The notes under the pieces: generated by a model
Told to the model about the DNA's origin: nothing
Seen by the model: only the letters and a program-made list of their open reading frames with translations
Databases searched by the model: none
In this document: positions 25,748 to 34,655 of the stretch, in pieces
Layout: each line of letters begins with the position of its first letter
How positions within the stretch are numbered: the stretch's first letter is position 1
Assembly (NCBI RefSeq): GCF_003568845.1
Contig: NZ_CP030126.1
Coordinates: 310,001-374,000 of the forward strand
Length of the DNA: 64,000 nucleotides
Source: Indioceanicola profundi
GTDB taxonomy: Bacteria; Pseudomonadota; Alphaproteobacteria; Azospirillales; Azospirillaceae
Direction: 5' to 3'
Position numbers and translations under genes: made by a program

Positions 25748-25918
25748 GGTGGAAGGCAGCCACTTGGCCGTTGGTATGTGCTTATCCCTCGCGGCCTGCC
25801 TCAAGCAGGTGGGCGCCATATACCGACACCAGGGTGCCGGCAGGGACAGCTCCCAAAGGGATGGGTTATCGGCCCCGGGGATGATGCGACCTGACGCACC
25901 GCGCAGCCAACCTTCCGA
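25748..25918 (-). ncRNA. ssrS: Candidate 6S RNA
   Basis: 6S RNA binds the sigma-70 RNA polymerase holoenzyme. The about 170-base non-coding interval between zapA and fthC is the usual place of ssrS in Proteobacteria. On the minus strand the ends can pair (GGAAGG near 25911-25916 with CCTTCC near 25751-25756), ATCCCT near the middle can pair with AGGGAT on the other side, and a promoter sits just upstream with the right spacing. A C-rich/T-rich stretch (CCCTTTTCTT) follows the 3' end. The structure was judged by eye, so the exact ends are uncertain. Confidence 0.6.
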
Positions 25919-25923
25919 CCACC

Positions 25924-25952
25924 AATCTAGGCACGCTCGAGGCGTTGGGCAA
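25924..25952 (-). promoter_or_regulatory. Promoter of the candidate 6S RNA, inside the zapA 3' end
   Basis: On the minus strand TTGCCC (25947-25952) and TAGATT (25924-25929) are separated by exactly 17 bases. Transcription would start near 25917, where the proposed RNA begins. The -10 element overlaps the zapA stop codon. Confidence 0.5.
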
Positions 25953-26274
25953 TGTCCTCGATGCGTTTTGCCAAAGTATCCACGGCGGAGGCCGCCCGCT
26001 CCTCCTCCGCGGCCTTCACCGCGGGGTCCGGGACGGCCAGCTCGCGGGTCTTGCGCAGCAGCTCCAGCTCGCGCCGCATCTCGTCGATCTCATCCGCCAT
26101 GACAAGCGTGGTCAGCACCAGAAGCTGCGCCTCGCTGGCCCCGGCGACGCCCGCCGCAATTCCGGTCAGCCGGTCGTTCACCAGGCCGGCCAGCTCATGC
26201 AGCCGCGCCTCCTGCCCGTCCTCGCAGGCCAGCACATAGGCGCGGCCGTTCAGGCTGATATCCACACGGGCCAA
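25927..26274 (-). CDS. zapA: Cell division protein ZapA
   Basis: ZapA binds FtsZ and bundles its filaments at the division ring. The 115-residue product starts ARVDISLNGRAYVLACEDGQ after an initiating TTG at 26274, eight bases after GGAGGA in the end of the preceding gene; the alternative GTG at 26265 would remove the conserved first residues. LHELAGLVNDRLTGIA and the long C-terminal coiled coil (about 50-112) are as expected. It is coupled to the upstream DUF4164 gene, with only three bases between stop and start. Confidence 0.93.
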   Translation of the reverse strand: MARVDISLNGRAYVLACEDGQEARLHELAGLVNDRLTGIAAGVAGASEAQLLVLTTLVMADEIDEMRRELELLRKTRELAVPDPAVKAAEEERAASAVDTLAKRIEDIAQRLERA

Positions 26275-26277
26275 TTC

Positions 26278-26553
26278 TCAATCCTCCAGAACGACGCGAA
26301 GCCTGTCGATGGCCTGATCCAAGCGGACGCCGAGTTCGGCGGCCTGTTCCTTGGCGCGGCGTTCCCCCTCGCGGGCCTCGGCCAGCGCCTGTTCCAGTGC
26401 TTGGCGCGCGGCGCCGTCCGCGTCGGAGGATGCCGCCTCCCGCGCCACCCGCTCATCCACGGCCCGGCCCAGGCGCAGAATCGCCACGTCCAGGCGGTCG
26501 AGCGCGGATTTCAGTCGGTCCCCGTCCATCGGCTCCTGCGAATCAGCCACCAA
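26278..26553 (-). CDS. DUF4164-like coiled-coil protein
   Basis: A 91-residue protein that is almost entirely helical (about 15-90), with heptad-like Leu, Ala and charged residues (LKSALDRLDVAILRLGRAVD). It lies immediately in front of zapA in the same unit, as DUF4164 genes do in alphaproteobacteria. A role in cell division is suggested only by this linkage. Translation may also start at an inner ATG (26529, MDGDRLKS). Confidence 0.75.
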   Translation of the reverse strand: MVADSQEPMDGDRLKSALDRLDVAILRLGRAVDERVAREAASSDADGAARQALEQALAEAREGERRAKEQAAELGVRLDQAIDRLRVVLED

Positions 26554-26655
26554 TCAGCCGCATTGGTGCGGTGCCGAACAGTAGGTTCGGGGCAGGGCCC
26601 GCGTCAACGGCGAGGGTCTGCGCCAAACCACCTCTTCCGGAGCTTCTTTACCACC

Positions 26656-27603
26656 TTATTCATCCCGCAGGTCGCGGCCGGTCAGCTTCAGGAAGACATC
26701 GGCCAGGGTGAAGCGTTCCACGGACAGATTCCCGATCGGGAAACCCGTCTGCTGCTGTCGGGACATCAAGGCGGCCAGCATCGGCTCCAGCCGCGGGCCG
26801 GACAGGCTGACCCGCCGCCCGTCGCCGGCCCGCTCGATCCCGGAGAAGCCGTCGATGGCCTGGAACAGCTCCTCCGGGGAGTCCTGGTCGGTCTCGAACG
26901 TCACGGTCGCGCCGGGACAGTGCTGGTTGACCAGGGCGGAGGGGCTGTCCATCGCCAGCAGCCGTCCCTTGTCCATGATCGCCACGCGGGAGCAGAGCGC
27001 CTGCGCCTCCTCCATGGAATGGGTGGTCAGCAGGGCGGCGCGGCCGGTGCCCAGCGTGCGCTCCCGCACCATGTCCCACAACAGGGCGCGGCCCTGCGGG
27101 TCCAGGTTCGCCGTCGGCTCGTCCAGGAACAGAAGGTCGGGATCGCCGATCAGGGCCAGCACCATGGCCAGCCGTTGCTTCTGGCCGCCGGACAGGCTGC
27201 CGGCCAGGGACTTGCCCTTGTCCGCCAGCCCGACCCGCTCCAGCAACTCGCGGGCAGGAAGGGCGCGCTGGTACATCAGGCCATAAAGCCGGGTCAGTTC
27301 GCCCACCGTGGCGCGCTCCAGGATGCTGCCGGACTGAAGCACCACGCCGATGCGGTCGCGCACCGGCTCCAGCCCGCTCTGGACGTCGCGGCCCAGCACG
27401 CGCGCCGTTCCGCCATCGGGCCGGCGCAGCCCTTCCAGGATCTCCATGGTCGTGGTCTTGCCGGCCCCGTTCGGACCCAGCAGGCCGACGACCTCCCCCG
27501 GCTCGACCCGCAGGTCCATGCCGTTCACGGCCAGGGTTGCGCCATAGCTCTTGCGCAGCCCCTCGACGACGATCATCCCGTCCCGCATCCCTTCCGCCCC
27601 CAT
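26656..27603 (-). CDS. ABC-2 type transporter, ATP-binding protein
   Basis: A 315-residue ATPase. Walker A GPNGAGKTT near residue 43, Q-loop, signature LSGGQKQRL near 141, Walker B LLFLDEPTANLD near 161 and the H-loop THS near 195 are all intact. The C-terminal 90 residues are an extra domain, as in NatA/DrrA-like drug or ion exporters. It is the last gene of a unit with two ABC-2 permeases; its first base is shared with the last base of the middle gene. The exported substrate is unknown. Confidence 0.92.
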   Translation of the reverse strand: MGAEGMRDGMIVVEGLRKSYGATLAVNGMDLRVEPGEVVGLLGPNGAGKTTTMEILEGLRRPDGGTARVLGRDVQSGLEPVRDRIGVVLQSGSILERATVGELTRLYGLMYQRALPARELLERVGLADKGKSLAGSLSGGQKQRLAMVLALIGDPDLLFLDEPTANLDPQGRALLWDMVRERTLGTGRAALLTTHSMEEAQALCSRVAIMDKGRLLAMDSPSALVNQHCPGATVTFETDQDSPEELFQAIDGFSGIERAGDGRRVSLSGPRLEPMLAALMSRQQQTGFPIGNLSVERFTLADVFLKLTGRDLRDE

Positions 27604-28739
27604 CAGCGCCGCGTCCAGTCCGGTTCCAGCGCATAGGCGAAGCGGCCGGCGGCGATGCCGCCCGCCAGCACCGTCCAGCCCCCGACCACCGCATAGGACA
27701 TCCAGGCGGGGTTGAACGCCGCCCCCCCGGTCAGTGCCTGGCGCACGAGATCCATCAGCGCTCCGAACGGGTTCGCCAGCAGCATCCAGGCGACCTCCCC
27801 GTCCGGTTCCGCCAGCATCATGTACTGCATGCCGAACATGCTGAGGATCATCGCCGTTATCATCAGCAGCCCGCCGCCGGAAGCGTTCTCCGCCGGCTTG
27901 AAGGACTGGGCGGCAAAACCCAGCGCCGTCAGCAGGGCGGCCCCCGCCGCCATCGAAGCGGTGAAGGCCGCAAGGTCGATCCGCGGCACCTCGCCATAGA
28001 CAGCCACAACAGCCAGCAGCACGAAGCTCTGGAGCAGGGCCAGCACCGCGACGGCCAGGGCGTTCGCGGAGATCAGGCCGGTCTGCCCCACGGGCGTCAG
28101 CAGGAAGTGCCGCAGCATCCCCTTGCGCTGGTCGGCGACAAAGGCGGCGGCGCCGGTGCTGCCGCAGCTCCCCGCCAGCATCAGAACGAAATAGAAGGGC
28201 AGCAGGGTGATCATTCCGCTGGCGCTGACGATGTCCGCCGGCACGAAACGGACGTCGTAGCGAGCCTCCGACGGCGAGGCCATGCTCGCTTTGGACTCTC
28301 CGCCGCCGTGCAGCAGCAGATCGCGCAGCAGGTCGGCAGTGGCGAGATGGGCGGTGGCGGATGCCACATGCACCCGCCCGTCCCGGACGGCCACGATAAG
28401 ATCCGCCTCCCGGTCGTGCAGCGGCGCATCGCCGGGGTCGGAGGGGAAGATGGTGACGGTGAAGCGGGGATCGCGTCCAATGCGCCGCAACGCCTCCTCG
28501 GTCCCGAACCCCAGCCCGGGATAGGCGCCGCCCGCATCGACCAGCACGGTCTCGTAGCTCGGCCGGGTCAACTCGGGGAGAAGGTCCACATCGCCGAAGA
28601 TGAGCAGCTTGTAGGCGCCGATGCCGAGAAAGGCGAAGACGGGCAGCAGCAGCAGGCTGATGCGGGTCTGGCGCTCACGCAGCCGGTGCAGCAGGAAGGC
28701 GCGCAGCAGGACGGCGAAGAACCGGATGCGGTGGATCAT
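27603..28739 (-). CDS. ABC-2 type transporter permease (second)
   Basis: A 378-residue permease of the NatB/ABC2_membrane_3 layout: one N-terminal helix (about 27-47, ISLLLLPVFAFLGIGAYKLL), an extracytoplasmic domain of about 120 residues, then a block of five helices from about residue 175. It starts seven bases after the first permease and overlaps the ATPase gene by one base. Together with the other permease it should form the membrane part of one heterodimeric exporter. Confidence 0.87.
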   Translation of the reverse strand: MIHRIRFFAVLLRAFLLHRLRERQTRISLLLLPVFAFLGIGAYKLLIFGDVDLLPELTRPSYETVLVDAGGAYPGLGFGTEEALRRIGRDPRFTVTIFPSDPGDAPLHDREADLIVAVRDGRVHVASATAHLATADLLRDLLLHGGGESKASMASPSEARYDVRFVPADIVSASGMITLLPFYFVLMLAGSCGSTGAAAFVADQRKGMLRHFLLTPVGQTGLISANALAVAVLALLQSFVLLAVVAVYGEVPRIDLAAFTASMAAGAALLTALGFAAQSFKPAENASGGGLLMITAMILSMFGMQYMMLAEPDGEVAWMLLANPFGALMDLVRQALTGGAAFNPAWMSYAVVGGWTVLAGGIAAGRFAYALEPDWTRR

Positions 28740-28746
28740 CGCGCCC

Positions 28747-29943
28747 TCAACTCCGCCGGCCGGGCCTGAAGGCGCGGCGTCCGGCCCAGGTCAGGAGCAG
28801 CAGCCCGGCCAGAATCCAGACCGAGGCGAAAGCTCCGGCCGCGGGCGGGGCCAGCAGCATCGGCTCCGCCCCGAAGCCGGCCCGCAGCAGATCGAGCAGC
28901 GGCATCAGGGGGTTCGCCAGCGCCAGGGCCTGTGCCCAGGCTATGTCGCCGGGCGACCAGAACAGCGGCAGGCCCAGCACCAGCAACCAGACCGCCTGGG
29001 GCGCGCTGTCCTTGGCGCCGTGCCAGGACGGCAGGGCCAGCGCATAGGCCGTGCCCAGGATCAGCGCCAGCGCAAAGCCCAGACCCAATGCCAGAAGCAC
29101 GGCCGGCATGCTCATCGCTGCCGGCCAGCCGATGGTCCAGTCGATCACGTACCATTGGTAGATGATGGAGATCAGGGAGATCAGCAGCCGTCCGCCGGCC
29201 AGTCCCGAAAGGGCGAGGGCCGGCGACACGGGAGCGACGCGAAGGAACGGGGTCCAGTTGTCGGTGCGGTCGGTCAGGACCTGCACCGCCACGCCCATCA
29301 TGGTGAAAGCGAGAAGGATCGCGAAGAAACCGGCATAGGGCGCGGGACGAGGGCCGTCGTCGCGCAGCGCCACCGGGGCCAGCAGGATCGGCCGGGGCTC
29401 CGACAAGGACGGGGCCGGCGATTCGAGCCGCGCCTCAAGAACCGGCCAGAGCGGATCGTCCGGGTTCCGGACCTGGATTTCGACAACCGGCGGCGCATTC
29501 GTGCCGGCATCCTGCGGCGCGGGCTGCAGAACACCCATGGCATCCAGCATCCCGTTGTCGAAAGCGTGGCGGGCCTTCTCCTCCGTATGGCGGCGGGAAT
29601 GCAGCCATTCGATTTCCCGGAATGCCGCGCGTAACCTTGTGTCGGCCGCATCGTCGGGTCCTTCGGCGATCCTTGAGATACGCACCTCGGGGGCGTCGCC
29701 CGGCCCGGCGCCGACGGCGAAGGGAAGCAGGAGCAGCAGCATGAACCAGGGAAAGGTCAGGTTCATGAGGATCATCAGCGCGGAGCGGAGATACTCCACC
29801 AGTCCGAGCCAGGCGAAGAGGCCGAACAGACGGATGCGCCGGATGGGTCCGGGGCGGTTGTGCCCGGCACGCGCCGGAACGGGGCGTCGAACCTCCGCCG
29901 TTCCCTCCATCGCGCAATCGGCCATCCCGTCCTCCCGTTCCAT
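28747..29943 (-). CDS. ABC-2 type transporter permease (first)
   Basis: This permease has the same plan as its neighbour: a cytoplasmic N-terminus, a membrane helix (LTFPWFMLLLLLPFAVGAG), a large extracytoplasmic part, and five helices in the C-terminal half (FFAILLAFTMMGVAVQVL; LLALGLGFALALILGTAYAL). I start it at 29943 (MEREDGMADCAMEG); an upstream ATG at 29979 adds 12 residues. It is the first gene of the three-gene exporter unit and is divergent from transketolase. Both permeases look full length, so the system should work as a heterodimer. Confidence 0.85.
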   Translation of the reverse strand: MEREDGMADCAMEGTAEVRRPVPARAGHNRPGPIRRIRLFGLFAWLGLVEYLRSALMILMNLTFPWFMLLLLLPFAVGAGPGDAPEVRISRIAEGPDDAADTRLRAAFREIEWLHSRRHTEEKARHAFDNGMLDAMGVLQPAPQDAGTNAPPVVEIQVRNPDDPLWPVLEARLESPAPSLSEPRPILLAPVALRDDGPRPAPYAGFFAILLAFTMMGVAVQVLTDRTDNWTPFLRVAPVSPALALSGLAGGRLLISLISIIYQWYVIDWTIGWPAAMSMPAVLLALGLGFALALILGTAYALALPSWHGAKDSAPQAVWLLVLGLPLFWSPGDIAWAQALALANPLMPLLDLLRAGFGAEPMLLAPPAAGAFASVWILAGLLLLTWAGRRAFRPGRRS

Positions 29944-30227
29944 CCGGTTTGGGCTATAGCCGGTGAGGCCCTCTGTCAACCGGGGATGGCACGGCCCATG
30001 TTCGGCGCGGCCCCGCCATGCCGGGGCGGTGCTTGACGCGCGCGCTCGCGGATGGGCAAGGTGCGGCCACTTCAGCGGGGGTCATCCGGGAACGGGTTGG
30101 CCGCCCGGCTTTTGTCGTATCCGGGTGCCCGCCTGCGCCGCCGCGTATACGGGACCCGACCGAAAACCCTACCGTCCGGGGCCCCAGGGCCGTCCGGACG
30201 GGGTCAGTCCCGAAAGGCCGTTGCCCC

Positions 30228-32231
30228 ATGTCGTCGCCTGCGCAGTCCGATCTCATCGAAGGCGTCCCCCACAAGCAGATGGCCAATGCCATCCGCGTCC
30301 TGTCCATGGATGCGGTGGAGGCCGCGAAGTCCGGCCACCCCGGCATGCCGATGGGCATGGCGGATGTGGCGACCGTGCTGTTCTCCAAGTTCCTGAAGTT
30401 CGACGCCAAGCGTCCGGACTGGGCTGACCGCGACCGCTTCGTGCTGTCCGCCGGTCACGGCTCCATGCTGCTCTACAGCCTGCTCTATCTGACGGGCTAT
30501 GAGGACATGACGGTGGACGAGCTGCGGCGCTTCCGCCAGATCGGCTCCAGGACCGCGGGTCATCCGGAATACGGCCTCGCCAAGGGCATCGAGACCACCA
30601 CCGGCCCGCTGGGCCAGGGCATCTCCACCGCCGTCGGCATGGCGATGGGGGAGCGCATCCTGAATGCCCGCTTCGGCGACGAGCTGGTGGACCACTTCAC
30701 CTATGTCATCGCGTCCGACGGCGATCTGCAGGAAGGCATCAGCCATGAGGCCGCCAGCCTCGCCGGCCACCTGAACCTGTCCAAGCTGATCGTGCTCTGG
30801 GACGACAACAAGATCAGCATCGACGGCCCGACCAACCTCTCCTTCACCGACGACACGCCGGCGCGCTTCCGCGCCTATGGCTGGGACGTCAGGGAGATCG
30901 ATGGGCACGACCCGGCGCAGATCGCCTCCGCCATCGAATACGCCAAGACCACGGATGCGCCGAGCCTGATCGCCTGCCGCACCATCATCGGCTATGGCGC
31001 GCCGAACAAGTGCAACAACGCCGGCTGCCACGGCTCGCCGCTGGGCATGGCGGAGATCGAGGCCGCGCGCGAGCATCTTGCCTGGACGGACGAGCCCTTC
31101 GTCATTCCGGAGAACATCCTCAACGCTTGGCGCACCATCGGCCACAAGGGCGCCGGCGAGGCGGATGCCTGGGTGAAGCGTCTGGCCCGCTCCGACAAGC
31201 GGCTGGCCTTCAAGGCCGCCCTGGCCGGCGATGTGCCGAAGGCCGCCGACGAGGCGATCCTGGAGCTGAAGAGGAAGGTCAGCGCAGAGAAGCCGAAGCT
31301 GGCCACCCGCCAGTCCTCCGGCAACGCGCTGGACGCGCTGGTTCCGGCCTTCGATGAAATGGTCGGCGGCTCCGCCGATCTCACCGGCTCCAACAACACC
31401 CGCACCAAGGGCGCCCAGTCCATCCAGAAGGACAACTGGTCCGGCCGCTACATTCATTATGGCGTGCGCGAGCACGGCATGGCCGCGGCCATGAACGGCA
31501 TGGCGCTGCATGGCGGCGTGGTGCCCTTCAGCGGCACATTCCTGACCTTCAGCGACTACTGCCGCCCGGCGATCCGCCTGTCGGCGCTGATGAAGCAGCG
31601 GGTCGTCTATGTGATGACCCACGACTCCATCGGCCTCGGCGAGGACGGCCCGACGCACCAGCCGGTGGAGCATATGGCGGCACTGCGCGCCATCCCGAAC
31701 CTGCTGGTCTTCCGCCCCGCCGACGCGGTGGAGGCGGCCGAGGCCTGGCAGGTGGCGCTGCACCAGAAGACCCGGCCCAGCGTCATGGCGCTGACCCGCC
31801 AGGGTCTCGCCACGCTGCGTACCGAGCACACCGACGAGAACCTGACCGCCAAGGGCGCCTATGTCCTGCGGGAGGCATCCGCCGGCCCGCGCAAGGTGAC
31901 CCTGCTGGCCACCGGGTCGGAGGTGGAGATCGCGGTTGCCGCCCGTGACGTGCTGGAAGGCGAGGGGGTCGGCACCGCCGTCATCTCCATGCCGTCCTGG
32001 GAGCTGTTCTCCGAGCAACCGGCCGAGTACCGCAAGGCGGTGCTGGGCGAGGGCACGGTGCGCGTCGGCGTCGAGGCCATGGTGCGCTTCGGCTGGGACC
32101 GCTGGATCGGCGACAACGGGGCCTTCATCGGCATGCCCGGCTTCGGCGAGTCCGGCCCGTACCAGGAGCTCTACAAGCACTTCGGCATCACCGCCGACGC
32201 CGTGGCCCAGGCCGCGCGGGATCGGCTGTAA
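30228..32231 (+). CDS. tkt: Transketolase
   Basis: A 667-residue thiamine-diphosphate enzyme that moves two-carbon units between sugar phosphates (pentose phosphate and Calvin pathways). The start at 30228 gives [20 protein letters not shown]; the 70-residue in-frame extension upstream has no family match. Motifs: SGHPGMPMG near residue 29, TGPLGQGI near 128, the ThDP/Mg2+ motif SDGDLQEG near residue 165 continuing to [11 protein letters not shown], and the pyrimidine-domain stretch [16 protein letters not shown] near 463. It begins a tkt-gap-(DUF3126)-fba series; a repeat and 415 bases separate it from gap. Confidence 0.97.
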   Translation: MSSPAQSDLIEGVPHKQMANAIRVLSMDAVEAAKSGHPGMPMGMADVATVLFSKFLKFDAKRPDWADRDRFVLSAGHGSMLLYSLLYLTGYEDMTVDELRRFRQIGSRTAGHPEYGLAKGIETTTGPLGQGISTAVGMAMGERILNARFGDELVDHFTYVIASDGDLQEGISHEAASLAGHLNLSKLIVLWDDNKISIDGPTNLSFTDDTPARFRAYGWDVREIDGHDPAQIASAIEYAKTTDAPSLIACRTIIGYGAPNKCNNAGCHGSPLGMAEIEAAREHLAWTDEPFVIPENILNAWRTIGHKGAGEADAWVKRLARSDKRLAFKAALAGDVPKAADEAILELKRKVSAEKPKLATRQSSGNALDALVPAFDEMVGGSADLTGSNNTRTKGAQSIQKDNWSGRYIHYGVREHGMAAAMNGMALHGGVVPFSGTFLTFSDYCRPAIRLSALMKQRVVYVMTHDSIGLGEDGPTHQPVEHMAALRAIPNLLVFRPADAVEAAEAWQVALHQKTRPSVMALTRQGLATLRTEHTDENLTAKGAYVLREASAGPRKVTLLATGSEVEIAVAARDVLEGEGVGTAVISMPSWELFSEQPAEYRKAVLGEGTVRVGVEAMVRFGWDRWIGDNGAFIGMPGFGESGPYQELYKHFGITADAVAQAARDRL

Positions 32232-32646
32232 GCTGGGGCTCCGGTGTGTTCACCCTCGCCCTTCGACAAGCTCAGGGTGAGGATGAAGCCCGGCAGTGTG
32301 CAACGGCATCACAGCGCCAAGGGTGATCCGCTGACCAGCCTCACCCCGAGCCGGTCGTCGCCAACGGCAGACACCCAAGGCGACTCACAGGTACCGCGCT
32401 CACGCCGACCCCCGTTGCGCTGATTAGTCTCACCCCTTGCTGATGGAAGCCGGGGCCGGGGCGCGTCCTGCCATCCGCCTGAACCGCAACAGCTTTCCTC
32501 AGCCGCCTATCCAAAGGGCTATGCGCTGCATACGACCCTTTTAGGCGATTGCACCCCTTGCTCCACCGGGCGCGCCGCGCTAATCCGCCCTGGACAAGAA
32601 TTCTAGCGGCCATCAGGTGGTCGTCACGCAAGGTCGGAGGAAAGCA
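32232..32646. other. 415-base interval between tkt and gap
   Basis: No coding sequence was seen here. It holds one copy of a CTTCGACA-type repeat (32261-32288), a partial inverted partner (CCTCACCCCGAGCC, from 32339), and the leader of gap with its GGAGGAAA ribosome-binding site. No obvious riboswitch or terminator was recognised. Confidence 0.6.
32261..32288 (+). repeat. CTTCGACA-type dispersed repeat, single arm
   Basis: CTTCGACAAGCTCAGGGTGA followed by GGATGAAG at 32261-32288 closely matches the left arm of the inverted element at 23938. CCTCACCCCGAGCC, beginning at 32339, is a rough inverted partner. Confidence 0.7.
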
Positions 32647-33654
32647 ATGGCAGTCAAGGTTGCGATCAACGGGTTCGGCCGCATCGGCCGTCTGGTCCTG
32701 CGCGCCATCTATGAGAGCGGGCGCACCGACGTCGAAGTGGTCGGCATCAACGACCTGGCCGACGTGAAGACCAATGCCCACCTTCTGAAGTATGACAGCG
32801 TCCACGGTCGCTTCCCCGGCACCGTCGAGGTCGAGGGCACGGACCTGGTGGTCAACGGCCACCGCATCAAGTGCGTGCAGCAGCGCGATCCGGCCCAGCT
32901 CCCCTGGGGCGATCTCGGCGTCGATGTGGCGATGGAATGCTCCGGCATCTTCACCAAGCGCGACGATGCCGCCAAGCATCTGACCGCCGGCGCCAAGAAG
33001 GTGCTGATCTCCGCCCCGGCGACGGACGAGGACCTCACGGTCGTCTATGGCGTGAACCATGACAAGCTGACGCCGGAGCACACCATCGTCTCCAACGCGT
33101 CCTGCACCACCAACTGCCTGGCCCCGGTCGCGTTCGTGCTGCACAACGCCATCGGCATCGATCATGGCTTCATGACCACGATCCACAGCTACACCGGCGA
33201 CCAGCGCACCGTGGACACCATGCACAAGGACCTGCACCGCGCCCGCGCTGCGGCCCTGAACATGATCCCGACCTCCACCGGTGCCGCCAAGGCCGTGGGC
33301 AAGGTGCTGCCGGACCTGAAGGGCAAGCTGGACGGAACCGCCATCCGCGTGCCGACCCCGAACGTGTCCGTGGTGGACTTCAAGTTTGTCGCCAAGCGCG
33401 CCACCAGCGCGGAAGAGATCCAGAAGCTGATCAAGGACGCCGCCAACGGCCCGCTGAAGGGCATCCTGGGCGCCTATGATGAGCCGCTGGTCTCCACCGA
33501 CTTCAACCACGACCCGCGCAGCTCCATTTTCGCACTGAATGAGACCAAGGTCATCGACGGCACCTTCGTGCGCATCATGACCTGGTACGACAACGAGTGG
33601 GGCTTCTCCAACCGCATGAGCGACACCGCCGTCGCCATGAGCAAGGTCGGCTGA
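32647..33654 (+). CDS. gap: Glyceraldehyde-3-phosphate dehydrogenase
   Basis: A 335-residue NAD-dependent dehydrogenase of glycolysis and gluconeogenesis. The start at 32647 follows CGGAGGAAA; it opens AVKVAINGFGRIGRLVLRAI. The coenzyme-binding GINDLAD near residue 33 has the Asp that favours NAD. The catalytic cysteine is in SNASCTTNCLAP (near residue 155), and the C-terminal WYDNEWGFSNRM is conserved. It has its own terminator. In many relatives pgk follows directly; here it does not. Confidence 0.97.
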   Translation: MAVKVAINGFGRIGRLVLRAIYESGRTDVEVVGINDLADVKTNAHLLKYDSVHGRFPGTVEVEGTDLVVNGHRIKCVQQRDPAQLPWGDLGVDVAMECSGIFTKRDDAAKHLTAGAKKVLISAPATDEDLTVVYGVNHDKLTPEHTIVSNASCTTNCLAPVAFVLHNAIGIDHGFMTTIHSYTGDQRTVDTMHKDLHRARAAALNMIPTSTGAAKAVGKVLPDLKGKLDGTAIRVPTPNVSVVDFKFVAKRATSAEEIQKLIKDAANGPLKGILGAYDEPLVSTDFNHDPRSSIFALNETKVIDGTFVRIMTWYDNEWGFSNRMSDTAVAMSKVG

Positions 33655-33699
33655 ATACGCGCTTAACTCCCCTTAAGGGATTAGGGTAAAGTATGGACC

Positions 33700-33735
33700 G
33701 GGCGCTGCCTGTCAGGGGCGGCGCCCTTTCCTTTT
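33700..33735 (+). terminator. Rho-independent terminator of gap
   Basis: The stem GGGCGCTGCC (33700-33709) / GGCGGCGCCC (33717-33726) has one T-G pair and a seven-base loop, and is followed by TTTCCTTTT. Confidence 0.85.
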
Positions 33736-33809
33736 CGCGAGGGCTCTGCCATGTCCGGCCAGCACTCCGCGACCCTTCCCATCGCTGTTTCTTGGATTAG
33801 ATTAAGCTC

Positions 33810-34022
33810 ATGACCCCGACCGAGATCACAAAGCTCCAGGCCTATCTGCGCAAGGCGTTCGGTAACGACCGGATCACCGTCGCGGCCCCGAAGAAGAAGG
33901 GCCAGCCGGCGGAGGTCATGGTGGGTTCCGAATTCATCGGCACCCTCTACCGGGATGAGGAGGATGGCGACGTCTCCTATGACTTCAACATGTCGATCCT
34001 GGCGGAAGACCTGCCGAAGTAA
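33810..34022 (+). CDS. DUF3126 family protein
   Basis: This 70-residue acidic/basic protein matches DUF3126, a small alphaproteobacterial family of unknown function: EITKLQAYLRKAFGND, VMVGSEFIGTLYRDEEDGD and the end SILAEDLP. There is no signal or membrane segment. It stands alone after the gap terminator. Genes of this family are usually conserved single-copy housekeeping genes; the role is not known. Confidence 0.85.
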   Translation: MTPTEITKLQAYLRKAFGNDRITVAAPKKKGQPAEVMVGSEFIGTLYRDEEDGDVSYDFNMSILAEDLPK

Positions 34023-34106
34023 GCGCGACGGCCTTCGTGTCCACGGGTGCTGAGGGATGTCCTGGCCGCACGCATCGCAGCCCCGTGCCCGCCAGCTTCC
34101 CCCGTG

Positions 34107-34538
34107 ATGCATCAGCCCTATCTTCCCGTCCGCATCCGAAGCCTTGAGGATGGGCGCGCCGCGCTCGCCATCGGGCGGGAACTGGGCATTCCCGTCCTCC
34201 TGGCCAGCGATCCCGGTGCTGCCGGATTTGCCGGGCCGGGCTGGTGGACAGCCCTGGTCCGGCTTCTGGCGCAGGACGCGCCCGATCAACCCTTCACTGC
34301 CATCCTGGACTGTGGCGGTGCGCCCGGCCTCGTGCTGGCCGCGCTGCGCGCAGGCGTAACGGACGTGGCTTTCGACGGGCCTGCCAAGGTCGCGGCAAAG
34401 TTGACGGACATCGCCGCACAGTCCGGAGCCCGACTGCACCCGCCCGTGCGACAGGCGGCAGACCTTCGAGGCTCACGCGATCGGATAGGGCGACTACGCC
34501 GAATCGCTTCCAGATTTGCTGTTTCCGGTCAGATGTAG
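34107..34538 (+). CDS. Conserved-looking hypothetical protein between DUF3126 and fba
   Basis: From the ATG at 34107 (MHQPYLPVRIRSLEDGRAAL) the product has 143 residues. It seems to be a single alpha/beta domain: GIPVLLASDPGAAGF, then AILDCGGAPGLVLAALRAGV and VAFDGPAKVAAKLTDIAAQS, a beta-alpha alternation. An arginine-rich tail follows. I do not recognise the family. An ATG at 34047 would add 20 poorly coded residues. There is no signal peptide. It precedes the aldolase gene by 117 bases. Confidence 0.6.
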   Translation: MHQPYLPVRIRSLEDGRAALAIGRELGIPVLLASDPGAAGFAGPGWWTALVRLLAQDAPDQPFTAILDCGGAPGLVLAALRAGVTDVAFDGPAKVAAKLTDIAAQSGARLHPPVRQAADLRGSRDRIGRLRRIASRFAVSGQM

Positions 34539-34655
34539 TGCTTTCGTAAGCGCTACTTGCGCTTTCAGACCCCTTTTCGGCGCGTTGCATTGCGGCATCG
34601 CGTGGGCTATCAAGCCGCCATTGCCGATATCCACGAAATCGAGGCAGGAAACGCT

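Noticed and set aside
30204-32180. A 658-residue open frame antisense to transketolase
   Set aside because: Transketolase motifs on the plus strand are unmistakable; the antisense frame is compositionally biased shadow.
32540-32600. TTGCTC-N17-TAATCC as a promoter of gap
   Set aside because: The spacing fits but both boxes are weak matches, so chance is as likely in this composition.
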